DNA from: PFJX01 sp031426735 | GTDB lineage: Bacteria; Pseudomonadota; Gammaproteobacteria; Burkholderiales; Thiobacillaceae | Direction of reading: 5' to 3' | Assembly: GCA_031426735.1 (NCBI GenBank) | Contig: JASJPK010000088.1 | Span: forward strand, 16,218-80,217 | DNA: 64,000 nt | Shown: in pieces, positions 42,188-49,465 of the stretch | How positions within the stretch are numbered: the first letter of the stretch is position 1 | Layout of the letters: each line of letters opens with the position of its first letter | Translations under genes and position numbers: made by a program | The notes under the pieces: generated by a model | Databases searched by the model: none | What the model was told of the DNA's origin: nothing | Seen by the model: the letters and a program-made list of their open reading frames with translations, nothing else

Positions 42188-44158
42188 ATGCTCAATCCGA
42201 ATCCGAAAGGTCCGGCCGCCACCTTGCGCCGGGCGCGCAATCGGTTGCTGGAATCCGGAGAACTGCCCGCCGAAAATCTGGTCGGCCCGGTCGTGGCCCG
42301 TTCCTGGGGGCGCAGCCAGGAAGCCGGTCTGGCGCCGGTCGGCCGTTTGCCGGAAGCATTCCACCTGAACCGCTTGCAACTGACCCGGGCCATCGGCCGC
42401 CAGCAGGAACTGATCGCGCACGCGCGGCCGGTGATGGAATACCTGTTCGCGCAGACCCGCGACAGCGGCAACATGGTGATCCTGGCCGACGATCGCGGCA
42501 TTCTGCTGCATGCCTTGGGCGACGCCGATTTCCTCGACCGCGCCGAGCGCGTCGCGCTGGCGCCGGGCGCCTCCTGGCACGAGCGGCATCGCGGCACCAA
42601 CGCCATCGGCACTGCCCTGGCCGAGGCCGCACCCGTGGTGATCAATGGCGCCGAGCATTTCCTCGAGCGCAACGGTTTTCTCACCTGCGCCGCCGCCCCG
42701 GTGGCCGCGCCCGACGGCCGCCTGCTTGGCGTACTGGATATCTCCGGCGACCAGCGCCGGCGCCATCCACACACTTTCTGCCTGGTGCGCACCGCCGCCC
42801 AGATGATCGAGAACCGGCTGTTCGAGGCGTATCACAGCGGCAGCGTGCACCTGCGTTTCCACGCGCTGGCGGAAGGCATCGGCACGCTGACCGAAGGCGT
42901 GCTCGCCCTGTCCGACGACGGCCTCATCGCCGGCGCCAATCCGGCCGCCATGCGTCTGCTCGGCCTGAGCAGCGCCGACCTGGGCTGCATCCACCTGGAA
43001 CGCGTGTTCCAACTGCGCCTGGCCGAGTTGCTCGACTGGGGCGCGCGGCGCGGCCACGAACCGATGCTGGTGCGGCACACGACGCGGCCTGCCGGCGGCC
43101 CCGTCGGCGAAGGCCGCCTGTTCGTGCGGGTGGAAACCAGCCGGATCTTGCGGCAAGTGGCGATGGCGCCCGCCGCCGCGCCAATTTCTCCGGCCGTTGT
43201 GTCCACGCCCGCCGATGCGCTGGCCGCGCTCGATAGCGGCTGCGGCCTCGTCGCGGCGGCGATCCACAAGGCGCGCCGAGTGCTGGACAAGCCCATCCCG
43301 GTGCTGCTGCAGGGCGAATCCGGCGTCGGCAAGGAAGTCTTCGCCAACGCCATGCACAAGTCGGGCCCGCGCCGCGCCAAACCGTTCATCGCCGTCGATT
43401 GCTCGGCGTTGTCGGAGAACCTGATCGAAGCGGAACTGTTCGGCTACTCCCCCGGCGCCTACACCGGCGCCCGGCGCGAGGGCTCGCCCGGCCGCATCCG
43501 CGAAGTGCGCGGCGGCACCCTGTTCCTCGACGAAATCGGCGACATGCCGCTGGCCATGCAGACCCGGCTGCTGCGCGTGCTACAGGAACGCCAGGTCACC
43601 CCGCTCGGCGGCGGCACGGCAGTGGCGGTGGATTTCGCGCTGATCTGCGCCAGCCACCGCAACCTGAAAGCCGAGATGGCAGCGGGCCGCTTCCGCGCCG
43701 ATCTCTATTACCGCATCAACGGCCTCACCCTGATGCTGCCGGCCCTGCGCGAACGCAAGGACTTCACCGCCCTGCTCGACCGCTTGCTGACCGACCTGCT
43801 GCCCGGCCGGCGTGTCGAATTCGAAGCCGGCGTCGCCGCCGCCTTCGCCGATTTCGCCTGGCCCGGAAATCTGCGCCAACTGGTCAACGCCCTGCGCACC
43901 GCCTGCGCCTTGATCGAAGACGATGAGAACCGCATCGGCTGGCGGCATCTACCCGACGACCTGGCGGAAGACCTGCGGCAACGGCGCGCGCCCGAAGCGG
44001 CCATGCCGGATGCCTCGGAAAACCTGCGCGACGTCTCCGCCGCCACCATCACCCGCGCCATCAGCCTCAGCCACGGCAACATGTCGGAAGCCGCACGCCG
44101 TTTGGGCATCAGCCGCAACACGCTGTACCGACGGCTGAAGCAGGCCGCGGGGTCTTGA
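42188..44158 (+). CDS. AcoR-type sigma-54-dependent transcription activator
   Basis: 656 residues. An N-terminal GAF sensor domain (GASWHERHRGTNAIGTAL, GFLTCAAAPV), a PAS-like middle, an AAA+ domain with Walker A GESGVGKEVF, the sigma-54 contact loop GAYTGA and Walker B TLFLDEIGD, and a C-terminal Fis-type helix (SEAARRLGISRNTLYRRLK). It has the AcoR/ExaE-like layout for sensing a small molecule directly. AAGGAG precedes this ATG; an ATG eight codons earlier lacks a site. It is divergent from the aldehyde dehydrogenase gene it most likely controls. Confidence 0.92.
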   Translation: MLNPNPKGPAATLRRARNRLLESGELPAENLVGPVVARSWGRSQEAGLAPVGRLPEAFHLNRLQLTRAIGRQQELIAHARPVMEYLFAQTRDSGNMVILADDRGILLHALGDADFLDRAERVALAPGASWHERHRGTNAIGTALAEAAPVVINGAEHFLERNGFLTCAAAPVAAPDGRLLGVLDISGDQRRRHPHTFCLVRTAAQMIENRLFEAYHSGSVHLRFHALAEGIGTLTEGVLALSDDGLIAGANPAAMRLLGLSSADLGCIHLERVFQLRLAELLDWGARRGHEPMLVRHTTRPAGGPVGEGRLFVRVETSRILRQVAMAPAAAPISPAVVSTPADALAALDSGCGLVAAAIHKARRVLDKPIPVLLQGESGVGKEVFANAMHKSGPRRAKPFIAVDCSALSENLIEAELFGYSPGAYTGARREGSPGRIREVRGGTLFLDEIGDMPLAMQTRLLRVLQERQVTPLGGGTAVAVDFALICASHRNLKAEMAAGRFRADLYYRINGLTLMLPALRERKDFTALLDRLLTDLLPGRRVEFEAGVAAAFADFAWPGNLRQLVNALRTACALIEDDENRIGWRHLPDDLAEDLRQRRAPEAAMPDASENLRDVSAATITRAISLSHGNMSEAARRLGISRNTLYRRLKQAAGS

Positions 44159-44198
44159 AGGGCAGGCTCCGAGGCAACGGTCAGATCAACGTAATTGT

Positions 44199-44219
44199 GT
44201 AGGGTGCGCCATGCGCACC
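44199..44219. repeat. GTAGGGTGCGC repeat, single arm
   Basis: One arm of the palindromic family also found between frdA and frdB (10787-10839). Confidence 0.55.
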
Positions 44220-44313
44220 TTTCCCACCCCCGCTCAGTCGGCCAGATACCCAGCGCTTTTTCGGTGGTAACGTGGCGTCTCCTCGTCTCCTGTTTTATGG
44301 AAGGGTAGGACCA

Positions 44314-45552
44314 ATGCATGAACTGCGCGCACTCGTGGTTGATGACTCGAAAGTCGGGCGTGTGACCATGCTGAGAAAGCTGGAGGCGATGGGTTTGAAG
44401 GTGGATCTGGCGGAATCGGGTCAGATCGCCCTGGATTACCTTGCCCAGCGGCAGCCCGACGTGATTTTCATGGACCACATGATGCCGGACATGGATGGCT
44501 TCGAAGCGACCCGGCGGATCAAGGCCGCGCCCGCCACGCGGGACATCCCCGTCATCATCGTCAGCGGCAACGACGAAGCCGGTTTCATTGGGGAAGCGCG
44601 CGCGGCCGGTGCCATCGACGCCATCGGCAAGCCGCCCACTAACGAGGCGCTGGAAGCCCTGCTGACCTCGCTGCCAGCCCGGTCCACGGCGGCGGTTACC
44701 GCGCCCGCGCCCCGGCCGGTGACGGTTGCCCCCGTCCCGGCGGCGTCCCTGGACATGGCCGAGGTGCAGGCCTTGCTTGCGCGTCTGGTCGCGGAGGGCG
44801 TGGCGCCCTTGCGCGAGGAAGTCATGGCCGAGGTGAGCCGGCGACTGGCGGCGGAATCCGCAAGCCAGCGCAAGACGCAGGAGGAATCGGCGGTTCGTCT
44901 CGACCTTCAGGCTGCTGCCATGACCGATCTCCAGCGCGGCGTAGCGGCTGCCGAAACGCTGTCAAACCGCTTGCAGACCCTGGAACAGCGACTCCGGCTG
45001 CTGGAGACCGAAGCGGCCAGGCCGCAGCCGGATCTCGCCGCCTTGCGGGCGGAGATGGCACAACACGTTGACCAGCGTATCGCCGGCGGACTGGCCGAAA
45101 GCCAGGCCCGCAGCGAGGCGCTTGCGCCGCAGTTGCAGAACCTGCGCCACGATTTCCAGGAATTGCGGACCAGGCTGAACGAGCGCGCCGCACTGGACGA
45201 GCAAATGGGCGCCCTGTCGGACCGCCGCCTGAACACGTTTACCGAGGATCTGGAGCGGATATCCCGGGACGTGCAAGCTCTGGCAGCCGCCCGAACGGAA
45301 CTGGGCGAATTGCGCCAGCGCCTGAGCGAACCCCGCTTGCGAGAGCTTGTCGCGGAAAGCCTGAACCAGTTCCAGCCGCGCGTAGCGGCACAGGCCGCAG
45401 CCGAGGAACTGGCGGCCCCGCCGGCCGTCGGCGTGAACCCGCAAAGCGAAATCGCCGAGTTGCGCGCCAGGTTGAAGACACTGACCACGCTGACCGCCAT
45501 CGGTGGCGCGCTCCTGCTGGCGGCAATCGGCGGACTCCTGATCTGGGGATAA
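44314..45552 (+). CDS. Response regulator with coiled coil and C-terminal membrane anchor
   Basis: 412 residues. Receiver domain (1-120): DD at 10-11, phospho-Asp54 in IFMDHMMPD, Ser/Thr switch in VSGND, Lys106. A Pro/Ala linker follows, then about 200 residues of heptad-rich helix (about 155-360, e.g. TLSNRLQTLEQRLRLLETE) and a single hydrophobic segment at the extreme C-terminus (about 390-411, ending GGLLIWG). No enzymatic or DNA-binding output. The layout predicts a tail-anchored, probably trimeric or tetrameric rod that holds the receiver away from the inner membrane. AAGGGTAGGA precedes the ATG. No kinase gene is adjacent. Confidence 0.85.
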   Translation: MHELRALVVDDSKVGRVTMLRKLEAMGLKVDLAESGQIALDYLAQRQPDVIFMDHMMPDMDGFEATRRIKAAPATRDIPVIIVSGNDEAGFIGEARAAGAIDAIGKPPTNEALEALLTSLPARSTAAVTAPAPRPVTVAPVPAASLDMAEVQALLARLVAEGVAPLREEVMAEVSRRLAAESASQRKTQEESAVRLDLQAAAMTDLQRGVAAAETLSNRLQTLEQRLRLLETEAARPQPDLAALRAEMAQHVDQRIAGGLAESQARSEALAPQLQNLRHDFQELRTRLNERAALDEQMGALSDRRLNTFTEDLERISRDVQALAAARTELGELRQRLSEPRLRELVAESLNQFQPRVAAQAAAEELAAPPAVGVNPQSEIAELRARLKTLTTLTAIGGALLLAAIGGLLIWG

Positions 45553-45822
45553 GGCCGGCGGCGCGTCCGTTCAGCCGCGAGGCCGAGGGTATTCGTCCTG
45601 CCCCCCCCCAATGGCACTAACTAAACCAGGGTATCTGACCCCGTTTCGCACCAAAGCGGATTTCGAGCCTTACGAAGATTGAGGCGGGGATTGGGGAGAA
45701 ACGCTGGGCTCGGATGATTGCTGTGCTATCCGGTGCGCTTGATCCCGCATTCCACGTATGACCTCCCACCTTATCCTGCTATCCAAGGATCGTTCGCCAG
45801 CCCAACAGCCGGGGGACATGCA

Positions 45823-45843
45823 GCACAAAGCAATGCTTTGTGC
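45823..45843. promoter_or_regulatory. Perfect 10-bp palindrome upstream of fccAB
   Basis: GCACAAAGCA-A-TGCTTTGTGC. It overlaps the first of the two GTG-AAW-TTTCAC operators. No T run, so an operator is more likely than a terminator. Confidence 0.6.
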
Positions 45844-45936
45844 AAATTTCACACGCACATATTCCGGAAAAACAGCGAATGTGACGCATATAGTACATAT
45901 AAACCGCGTACATTTTATTTCCGGGTGAAATTTTCA
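45840..45936 (+). promoter_or_regulatory. Paired operator-like palindromes at the fccAB promoter
   Basis: GTGCAAATTTCAC (45840-45852) and GTGAAATTTTCAC (45924-45936) match at 11 of 13 positions; the second is a perfect palindrome around one base and both continue ACACG. Their centres are 84 bp apart, eight helical turns, so a looping or cooperative regulator is possible. The downstream site lies just before the -10 TATACT. Confidence 0.6.
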
Positions 45937-46027
45937 CACGTATACTAGCGGCAACCATGCAGCCCATGGGAATCAGTAATACCGATCAGCGGGTCCGAAC
46001 CCACAACCATCTTGCGAGGTTATACAT

Positions 46028-46339
46028 ATGGCTATCCAGAAACTCACGCGCACAGCCCTGGCCGGCATTGCGCTGCTTATTGCGGCTGCGTCCGCCCAGG
46101 CCGAGCCAGGCCGTCTGCTGGCTTCCCAGTGTGCTCAATGCCACGGCACCAACGGAGCCGGCCCGGGCTTCGACGAAATCGCGGGGAAAAGCGCGCACGA
46201 GCTTTACAACGAACTGCGCGAAATGAAGTACCGCCCCATCGAAGGCATCATGGATCGGCAGGCACGCGGCTACACCGATGCCCAACTCGACCTGATATCC
46301 AACTACCTGTCCACGTTGCCCGGCAACGGCGGCGACTGA
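46028..46339 (+). CDS. fccA: Flavocytochrome c sulfide dehydrogenase, monohaem cytochrome subunit
   Basis: 103 residues. Signal peptide ending SAQA; one haem motif CAQCH (Cys35, Cys38, His39), with Met in EMKYRP as the probable sixth ligand. Single-haem FccA is the form found in Thiobacillus-like and other non-purple sulfur bacteria. It passes electrons from the FccB flavin to cytochrome c or the respiratory chain in the periplasm. FccB follows after 17 nt. Confidence 0.88.
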   Translation: MAIQKLTRTALAGIALLIAAASAQAEPGRLLASQCAQCHGTNGAGPGFDEIAGKSAHELYNELREMKYRPIEGIMDRQARGYTDAQLDLISNYLSTLPGNGGD

Positions 46340-46356
46340 CCCCGGGAGCAAAGACG

Positions 46357-47661
46357 ATGAACACCCTGAACAGAAGACAATTCCTCAAACTGGCCGGCGC
46401 GATTTCCGCCCTGGCGGCCGTACCCCGCGCTGTCGGCGCGGCTGTAACAGCACCGCGCGTGGTCGTTGTAGGCGGCGGATTTGGCGGCGCAACACTGGCC
46501 AAATACGTCCGCATGTGGGGCGGCAACGTCCAGGTCACCCTGGTGGACGCCAATCCCAATCATATTTCCTGCATCCTCTCCAACCTGGTGATGACCGGCG
46601 CACTGTCGATGAACCGGATCACGCTGGGCTTCAGCTCGCTCAAGACCAACCACGGCGTTACTGTGATGCAGGGCCGCGCAGTCGGCATCGACGCCGCCGG
46701 CAACACGCTGACGGTCAGCACGATCAGCGGCAACAAAGTGCTGCCCTACGATCATCTGGTCCTTTCGCCCGGCATCGACTTCGTACCCGCTCCCGGCAAC
46801 TGGGACGCCAACCTGACGCCGCATGCCTGGATCGCCGGCCCGCAGACCACCCTGCTGAAAAATCAGTTGGCCGCGATGCGCAGCAATGAAACCTTCGTCA
46901 TGACGGTGCCGAAAGCGCCCTACCGTTGCCCGCCCGGACCCTACGAACGGGCCTGCGTGGTAGCCGATTACCTGAAGCGCAAGGGGCGCACCGGCGCCAA
47001 AGTCATCGTGCTGGACGCCAATGCCAGCATTACCGCTGAGCCCGAAGCCTTCGGCCACGCCTTCAACGTGACACATGCCGGCGTCATCCAGTACGTACCC
47101 AACGCAACGGTGCTGTCGGTGGACTCCAGCACGCGCTCCATCGTGACCAGCGCGATGACCGTCAACAAGGCCAAGGTACTGAACTACATCCCCAACCAGA
47201 AGGCCGGTGCGATCGCTGCCAGCTTGCCGCTCAACAGCGCTGGCTTCGTGCCGGTGAATCCGCTGACCTACGGTATCGCCAGCTACCCGAACATCCATGT
47301 CATCGGCGACTCCTGCGCCGTGCCGGCATCGGATGGCAAAGCGGTGCCCAAGTCCGGCCACATGGCCAACTCGGAAGCCAAGGTCTGCGCCGATGCGATC
47401 GTCCGTTCCTTCACCGGCGATGCGCCGGACGAGGACATCGCCACCAGTTCAGCCTGCTTCAGCCCGATCACCAACAAGACGTCTTCCTGGCTGTCCACCA
47501 ACTTCATCTACGGCGACATCTTCGACGCCGCCGGCAACGTGAAGGGCAAGGGCATGCATCGAGTGGATATCGGCGAAGCGGAGTCGAGCATGATCGATGG
47601 GGACAGTTATCAAGACATGTTCACTTGGGCGGAAAGCATCTTCTCCGACAGCTACATCTGA
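46357..47661 (+). CDS. fccB: Flavocytochrome c sulfide dehydrogenase, flavoprotein subunit
   Basis: 434 residues. A Tat signal (NRRQFLKLAG) shows folded export with FAD. FAD fold VVVGGGFGGATL; Cys72 in HISCILSN is the site of covalent FAD attachment in this family; Cys191 (PYRCPPGPYERAC) and a later Cys (SSACFSP) would form the redox-active disulfide. The C-terminal FCSD dimerisation region is present. It oxidises sulfide to sulfur or polysulfide in the periplasm. GGGAGCAAAGACG precedes this ATG. An intrinsic terminator ends the operon. Confidence 0.92.
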   Translation: MNTLNRRQFLKLAGAISALAAVPRAVGAAVTAPRVVVVGGGFGGATLAKYVRMWGGNVQVTLVDANPNHISCILSNLVMTGALSMNRITLGFSSLKTNHGVTVMQGRAVGIDAAGNTLTVSTISGNKVLPYDHLVLSPGIDFVPAPGNWDANLTPHAWIAGPQTTLLKNQLAAMRSNETFVMTVPKAPYRCPPGPYERACVVADYLKRKGRTGAKVIVLDANASITAEPEAFGHAFNVTHAGVIQYVPNATVLSVDSSTRSIVTSAMTVNKAKVLNYIPNQKAGAIAASLPLNSAGFVPVNPLTYGIASYPNIHVIGDSCAVPASDGKAVPKSGHMANSEAKVCADAIVRSFTGDAPDEDIATSSACFSPITNKTSSWLSTNFIYGDIFDAAGNVKGKGMHRVDIGEAESSMIDGDSYQDMFTWAESIFSDSYI

Positions 47662-47687
47662 ACCGGCGATAGCTGGATTCATCACAC

Positions 47688-47726
47688 AAAAAACGGCCGA
47701 CCGGGCAACCGGATCGGCCGTTTTTT
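47688..47726. terminator. Bidirectional intrinsic terminator between fccB and the TauE gene
   Basis: AAAAAACGGCCGA and TCGGCCGTTTTTT are perfect complements around 13 nt. The A run on one side and T run on the other let it serve both convergent genes. Confidence 0.93.
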
Positions 47727-47789
47727 ACGGCAGTCTGGTCGCCCGCTTCAACGCAGCGCTCGTTACCGGCATCCGCCAAGACTGCCCGC

Positions 47790-48551
47790 TCAGAAAAATA
47801 TCAGCTTGAACCCGATGGCGATGGTGGCGATCTCGAAGGCGCGTTTGATCCAGAGGTTGCCTTTGGCGATGGCGAGGTGGGTGCCGAGGTAGCCGCCGAC
47901 GATGGAGCCGACCAGCAATGCCGGCATCCAGTCCCAGGCGACGGTGCCGAGTACGCCGAGCACGATGGCGCCGGTGCCGTTCCAGACGATGCCGCACAGG
48001 ATCAGGGTGTAGGCGACGGCGCGTTTGTAGTCGAGGCCGAAGTGGCGGATCAGCCAGATGGTGAGGAACAGGCCGGTGCCGGAGGTGATCGAGCCGTTCA
48101 GGATGCCGACCGCGAACAGCCCCGCGATGCCGATCAAGAGGCCGCTGCCGCTGCGGTTCTTCGGCTCGAACGCCATGCCCAGTTTGGGTTTGAACACGGA
48201 GTACAGGCCCAGGCTCAGGGTCAGCACGCCCAGCGCCAGCGTGGCCCAGGCGGGCGGCACTTGCAGGATGCTGACCGCGCCGAGTACGACGCCGGGCAGG
48301 CCGGCGGCGAGGATCAGCAACGAAAAGCGGCGTTCGAGCGGGCTGTCGCGCAGGTGGCGGATCACCGCGCCAAGGCCGAGAAACACACTGGCGACCTTGT
48401 GCGTGGCGAGGGCGACGCCGAACGGCAGGCCGAGGAAGATCAGCAGCGGGAACTGGATCAGGCCGGCGCCGCCGCCGGACAAGGCGGAAAACCAGTTGGC
48501 GATGAACGAGGCGACCAGCAGGATCAGGTGATCGGCTGCCGGGAGGTTCAT
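47790..48551 (-). CDS. TauE/SafE-family membrane permease
   Basis: About 253 residues with some eight membrane helices in two halves, each starting with a glycine-rich motif (SALSGGGAGLIQFP and NGSITSGTGLFLTI), the TauE/SafE pattern. Members export sulfite, sulfoacetate or other small organic or sulfur anions. Placement convergent with the sulfide dehydrogenase operon favours a sulfur compound (inference). The start used here avoids an earlier in-frame ATG that would lie in the adjacent palindromic repeat. Confidence 0.87.
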   Translation of the reverse strand: MNLPAADHLILLVASFIANWFSALSGGGAGLIQFPLLIFLGLPFGVALATHKVASVFLGLGAVIRHLRDSPLERRFSLLILAAGLPGVVLGAVSILQVPPAWATLALGVLTLSLGLYSVFKPKLGMAFEPKNRSGSGLLIGIAGLFAVGILNGSITSGTGLFLTIWLIRHFGLDYKRAVAYTLILCGIVWNGTGAIVLGVLGTVAWDWMPALLVGSIVGGYLGTHLAIAKGNLWIKRAFEIATIAIGFKLIFF

Positions 48552-48572
48552 GAATTGTGAGCGGTGGCCACT

Positions 48573-48634
48573 CGTAGGAGCGCCTTCCAAGGCGCGATCG
48601 CTGCGGCCATCGTGCCTTGGAAGGCGCTCCTACG
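48573..48634. repeat. GTAGGAGCGCC-family inverted repeat, second copy
   Basis: Arms of 26 nt with one mismatch around a 10-nt loop, the same element as at 426-485 but with a different loop. Confidence 0.85.
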
Positions 48635-48660
48635 ACAATCCACAACTGCTGTTTTTGCCA

Positions 48661-48978
48661 TCAATCGGTCCCGGTCACGCCGATGCGCACCGGATGCGTG
48701 ACGTAAACCAGGCGCAGGCCGGCGGCGCCGACACGCTGCACCAGCGCGGTGACGCTGCCTTCGTCGGCGGAAAATTCGATGCTTTCCGGCAGCTTGCCGG
48801 CGAGTTCGAAGAAGGCGTCGGCATGTACGCCGTGACGGCCATAGCCTGCCGCAGCGCGAAACACGGTGCCGCCCGGGATGCCCAGTTCGCGCGCCTGTTC
48901 GAACAGCCATTCGTGCACCGGCCGATGCGCGTGCTTCATGCCTTCTTCGACAAAAAATCGGATACAGATCGCTTGCAT
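48661..48978 (-). CDS. DUF190 family protein
   Basis: 105 residues, soluble, with an alpha/beta pattern similar to PII-like DUF190 proteins (RFFVEEGMKHAHRPVHEWLFEQAREL, GTVFRAAAGYG). Genes of this family are usual neighbours of crcB; a role in fluoride response is suspected but unproven. It begins 6 nt after crcB ends. Confidence 0.82.
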   Translation of the reverse strand: MQAICIRFFVEEGMKHAHRPVHEWLFEQARELGIPGGTVFRAAAGYGRHGVHADAFFELAGKLPESIEFSADEGSVTALVQRVGAAGLRLVYVTHPVRIGVTGTD

Positions 48979-48984
48979 GCTCGC

Positions 48985-49368
48985 TTACCCCCGAACCAGT
49001 TTGAACGTCCACACGCCGAGCGCGGTCATCGCCAGCGAGCCGAACAGATGCGCCGATGCCGCCGACAGCGCCCAGCCGAGCTGATTGCGGCTGATCAGCG
49101 TGAACACTTCCGCGGAAAAGGTGGAAAACGTGGTGAGCCCGCCGAGGAAGCCGGTGATCGCGAATAAGCGCCATTCCGGCGGCAGGCCGGGATGCTGGGC
49201 GAAGTAGGCGATTGCGACGCCGACCAGATAACCGCCGAGCAGATTGGCGGCCAGCGTGCCGTAAGGCAGCGTCGGGAACAGCGGGTTGAGCCAGAGGCCC
49301 AAGCCCCAGCGTAGCCAGGCGCCGAAGGCGGCGCCGAAACCGACGGCGAGGAAGGCGGAAATCGCCAT
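48985..49368 (-). CDS. crcB: Fluoride ion exporter CrcB/Fluc
   Basis: 127 residues, four membrane helices. Family motifs GAAFGAWLRW, GTLAANLLGGYLVG, GFLGGLTTFSTFSAE are present; Phe and Asn pore residues are conserved. It works as a dual-topology dimer that lets fluoride leave the cytoplasm. Start chosen at MAISAFLAVG; upstream is a palindromic repeat, and no fluoride riboswitch was seen. Confidence 0.92.
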   Translation of the reverse strand: MAISAFLAVGFGAAFGAWLRWGLGLWLNPLFPTLPYGTLAANLLGGYLVGVAIAYFAQHPGLPPEWRLFAITGFLGGLTTFSTFSAEVFTLISRNQLGWALSAASAHLFGSLAMTALGVWTFKLVRG

Positions 49369-49379
49369 GTCTAATTCGC

Positions 49380-49456
49380 CGTCACCCCGGCGCCGGCCGG
49401 GGTCCAGTCGAGCGGCACGCGCGGGCTTCTGGATTCCGGCCTGCACCGGTATGACG
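49380..49456. repeat. CACCCCGGC/GATTCCGGCC repeat between glgP and crcB
   Basis: Same family as the repeat between glyQ and glyS, with arms CGTCACCCCGGCGCCGGCC and GATTCCGGCCTGCACCGG. Confidence 0.72.
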
Positions 49457-49465
49457 CTTGCCAAA

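Larger units (their letters stand above)
45553..46027. other. Long AT-rich intergenic region upstream of fccA
   Basis: From left: a tract of nine C (45601-45609); a small palindrome GGGT-ATCTG-ACCC (45629-45641), like the GGGTCAGATACCC-type signals linked to some mobile repeats; a region with no recognisable gene; and, from 45823, a cluster of palindromes and a -10 TATACT at 45940-45945 that should drive fccAB. The ribosome site GAGG lies 9 nt before fccA. Confidence 0.6.

Noticed and set aside
45601..45609. Tract of nine C as a phase-variable switch
   Set aside because: It lies outside any gene and far from a promoter, so slippage would have no obvious effect.
48552..48590. Longer start for the TauE/SafE permease
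   Set aside because: The extra 13 residues would be encoded inside a palindromic repeat; the internal ATG begins directly with the family's N-terminus.
49369..49465. Fluoride riboswitch in front of crcB
   Set aside because: The gap is filled by a palindromic repeat and the conserved riboswitch pseudoknot sequence was not seen.
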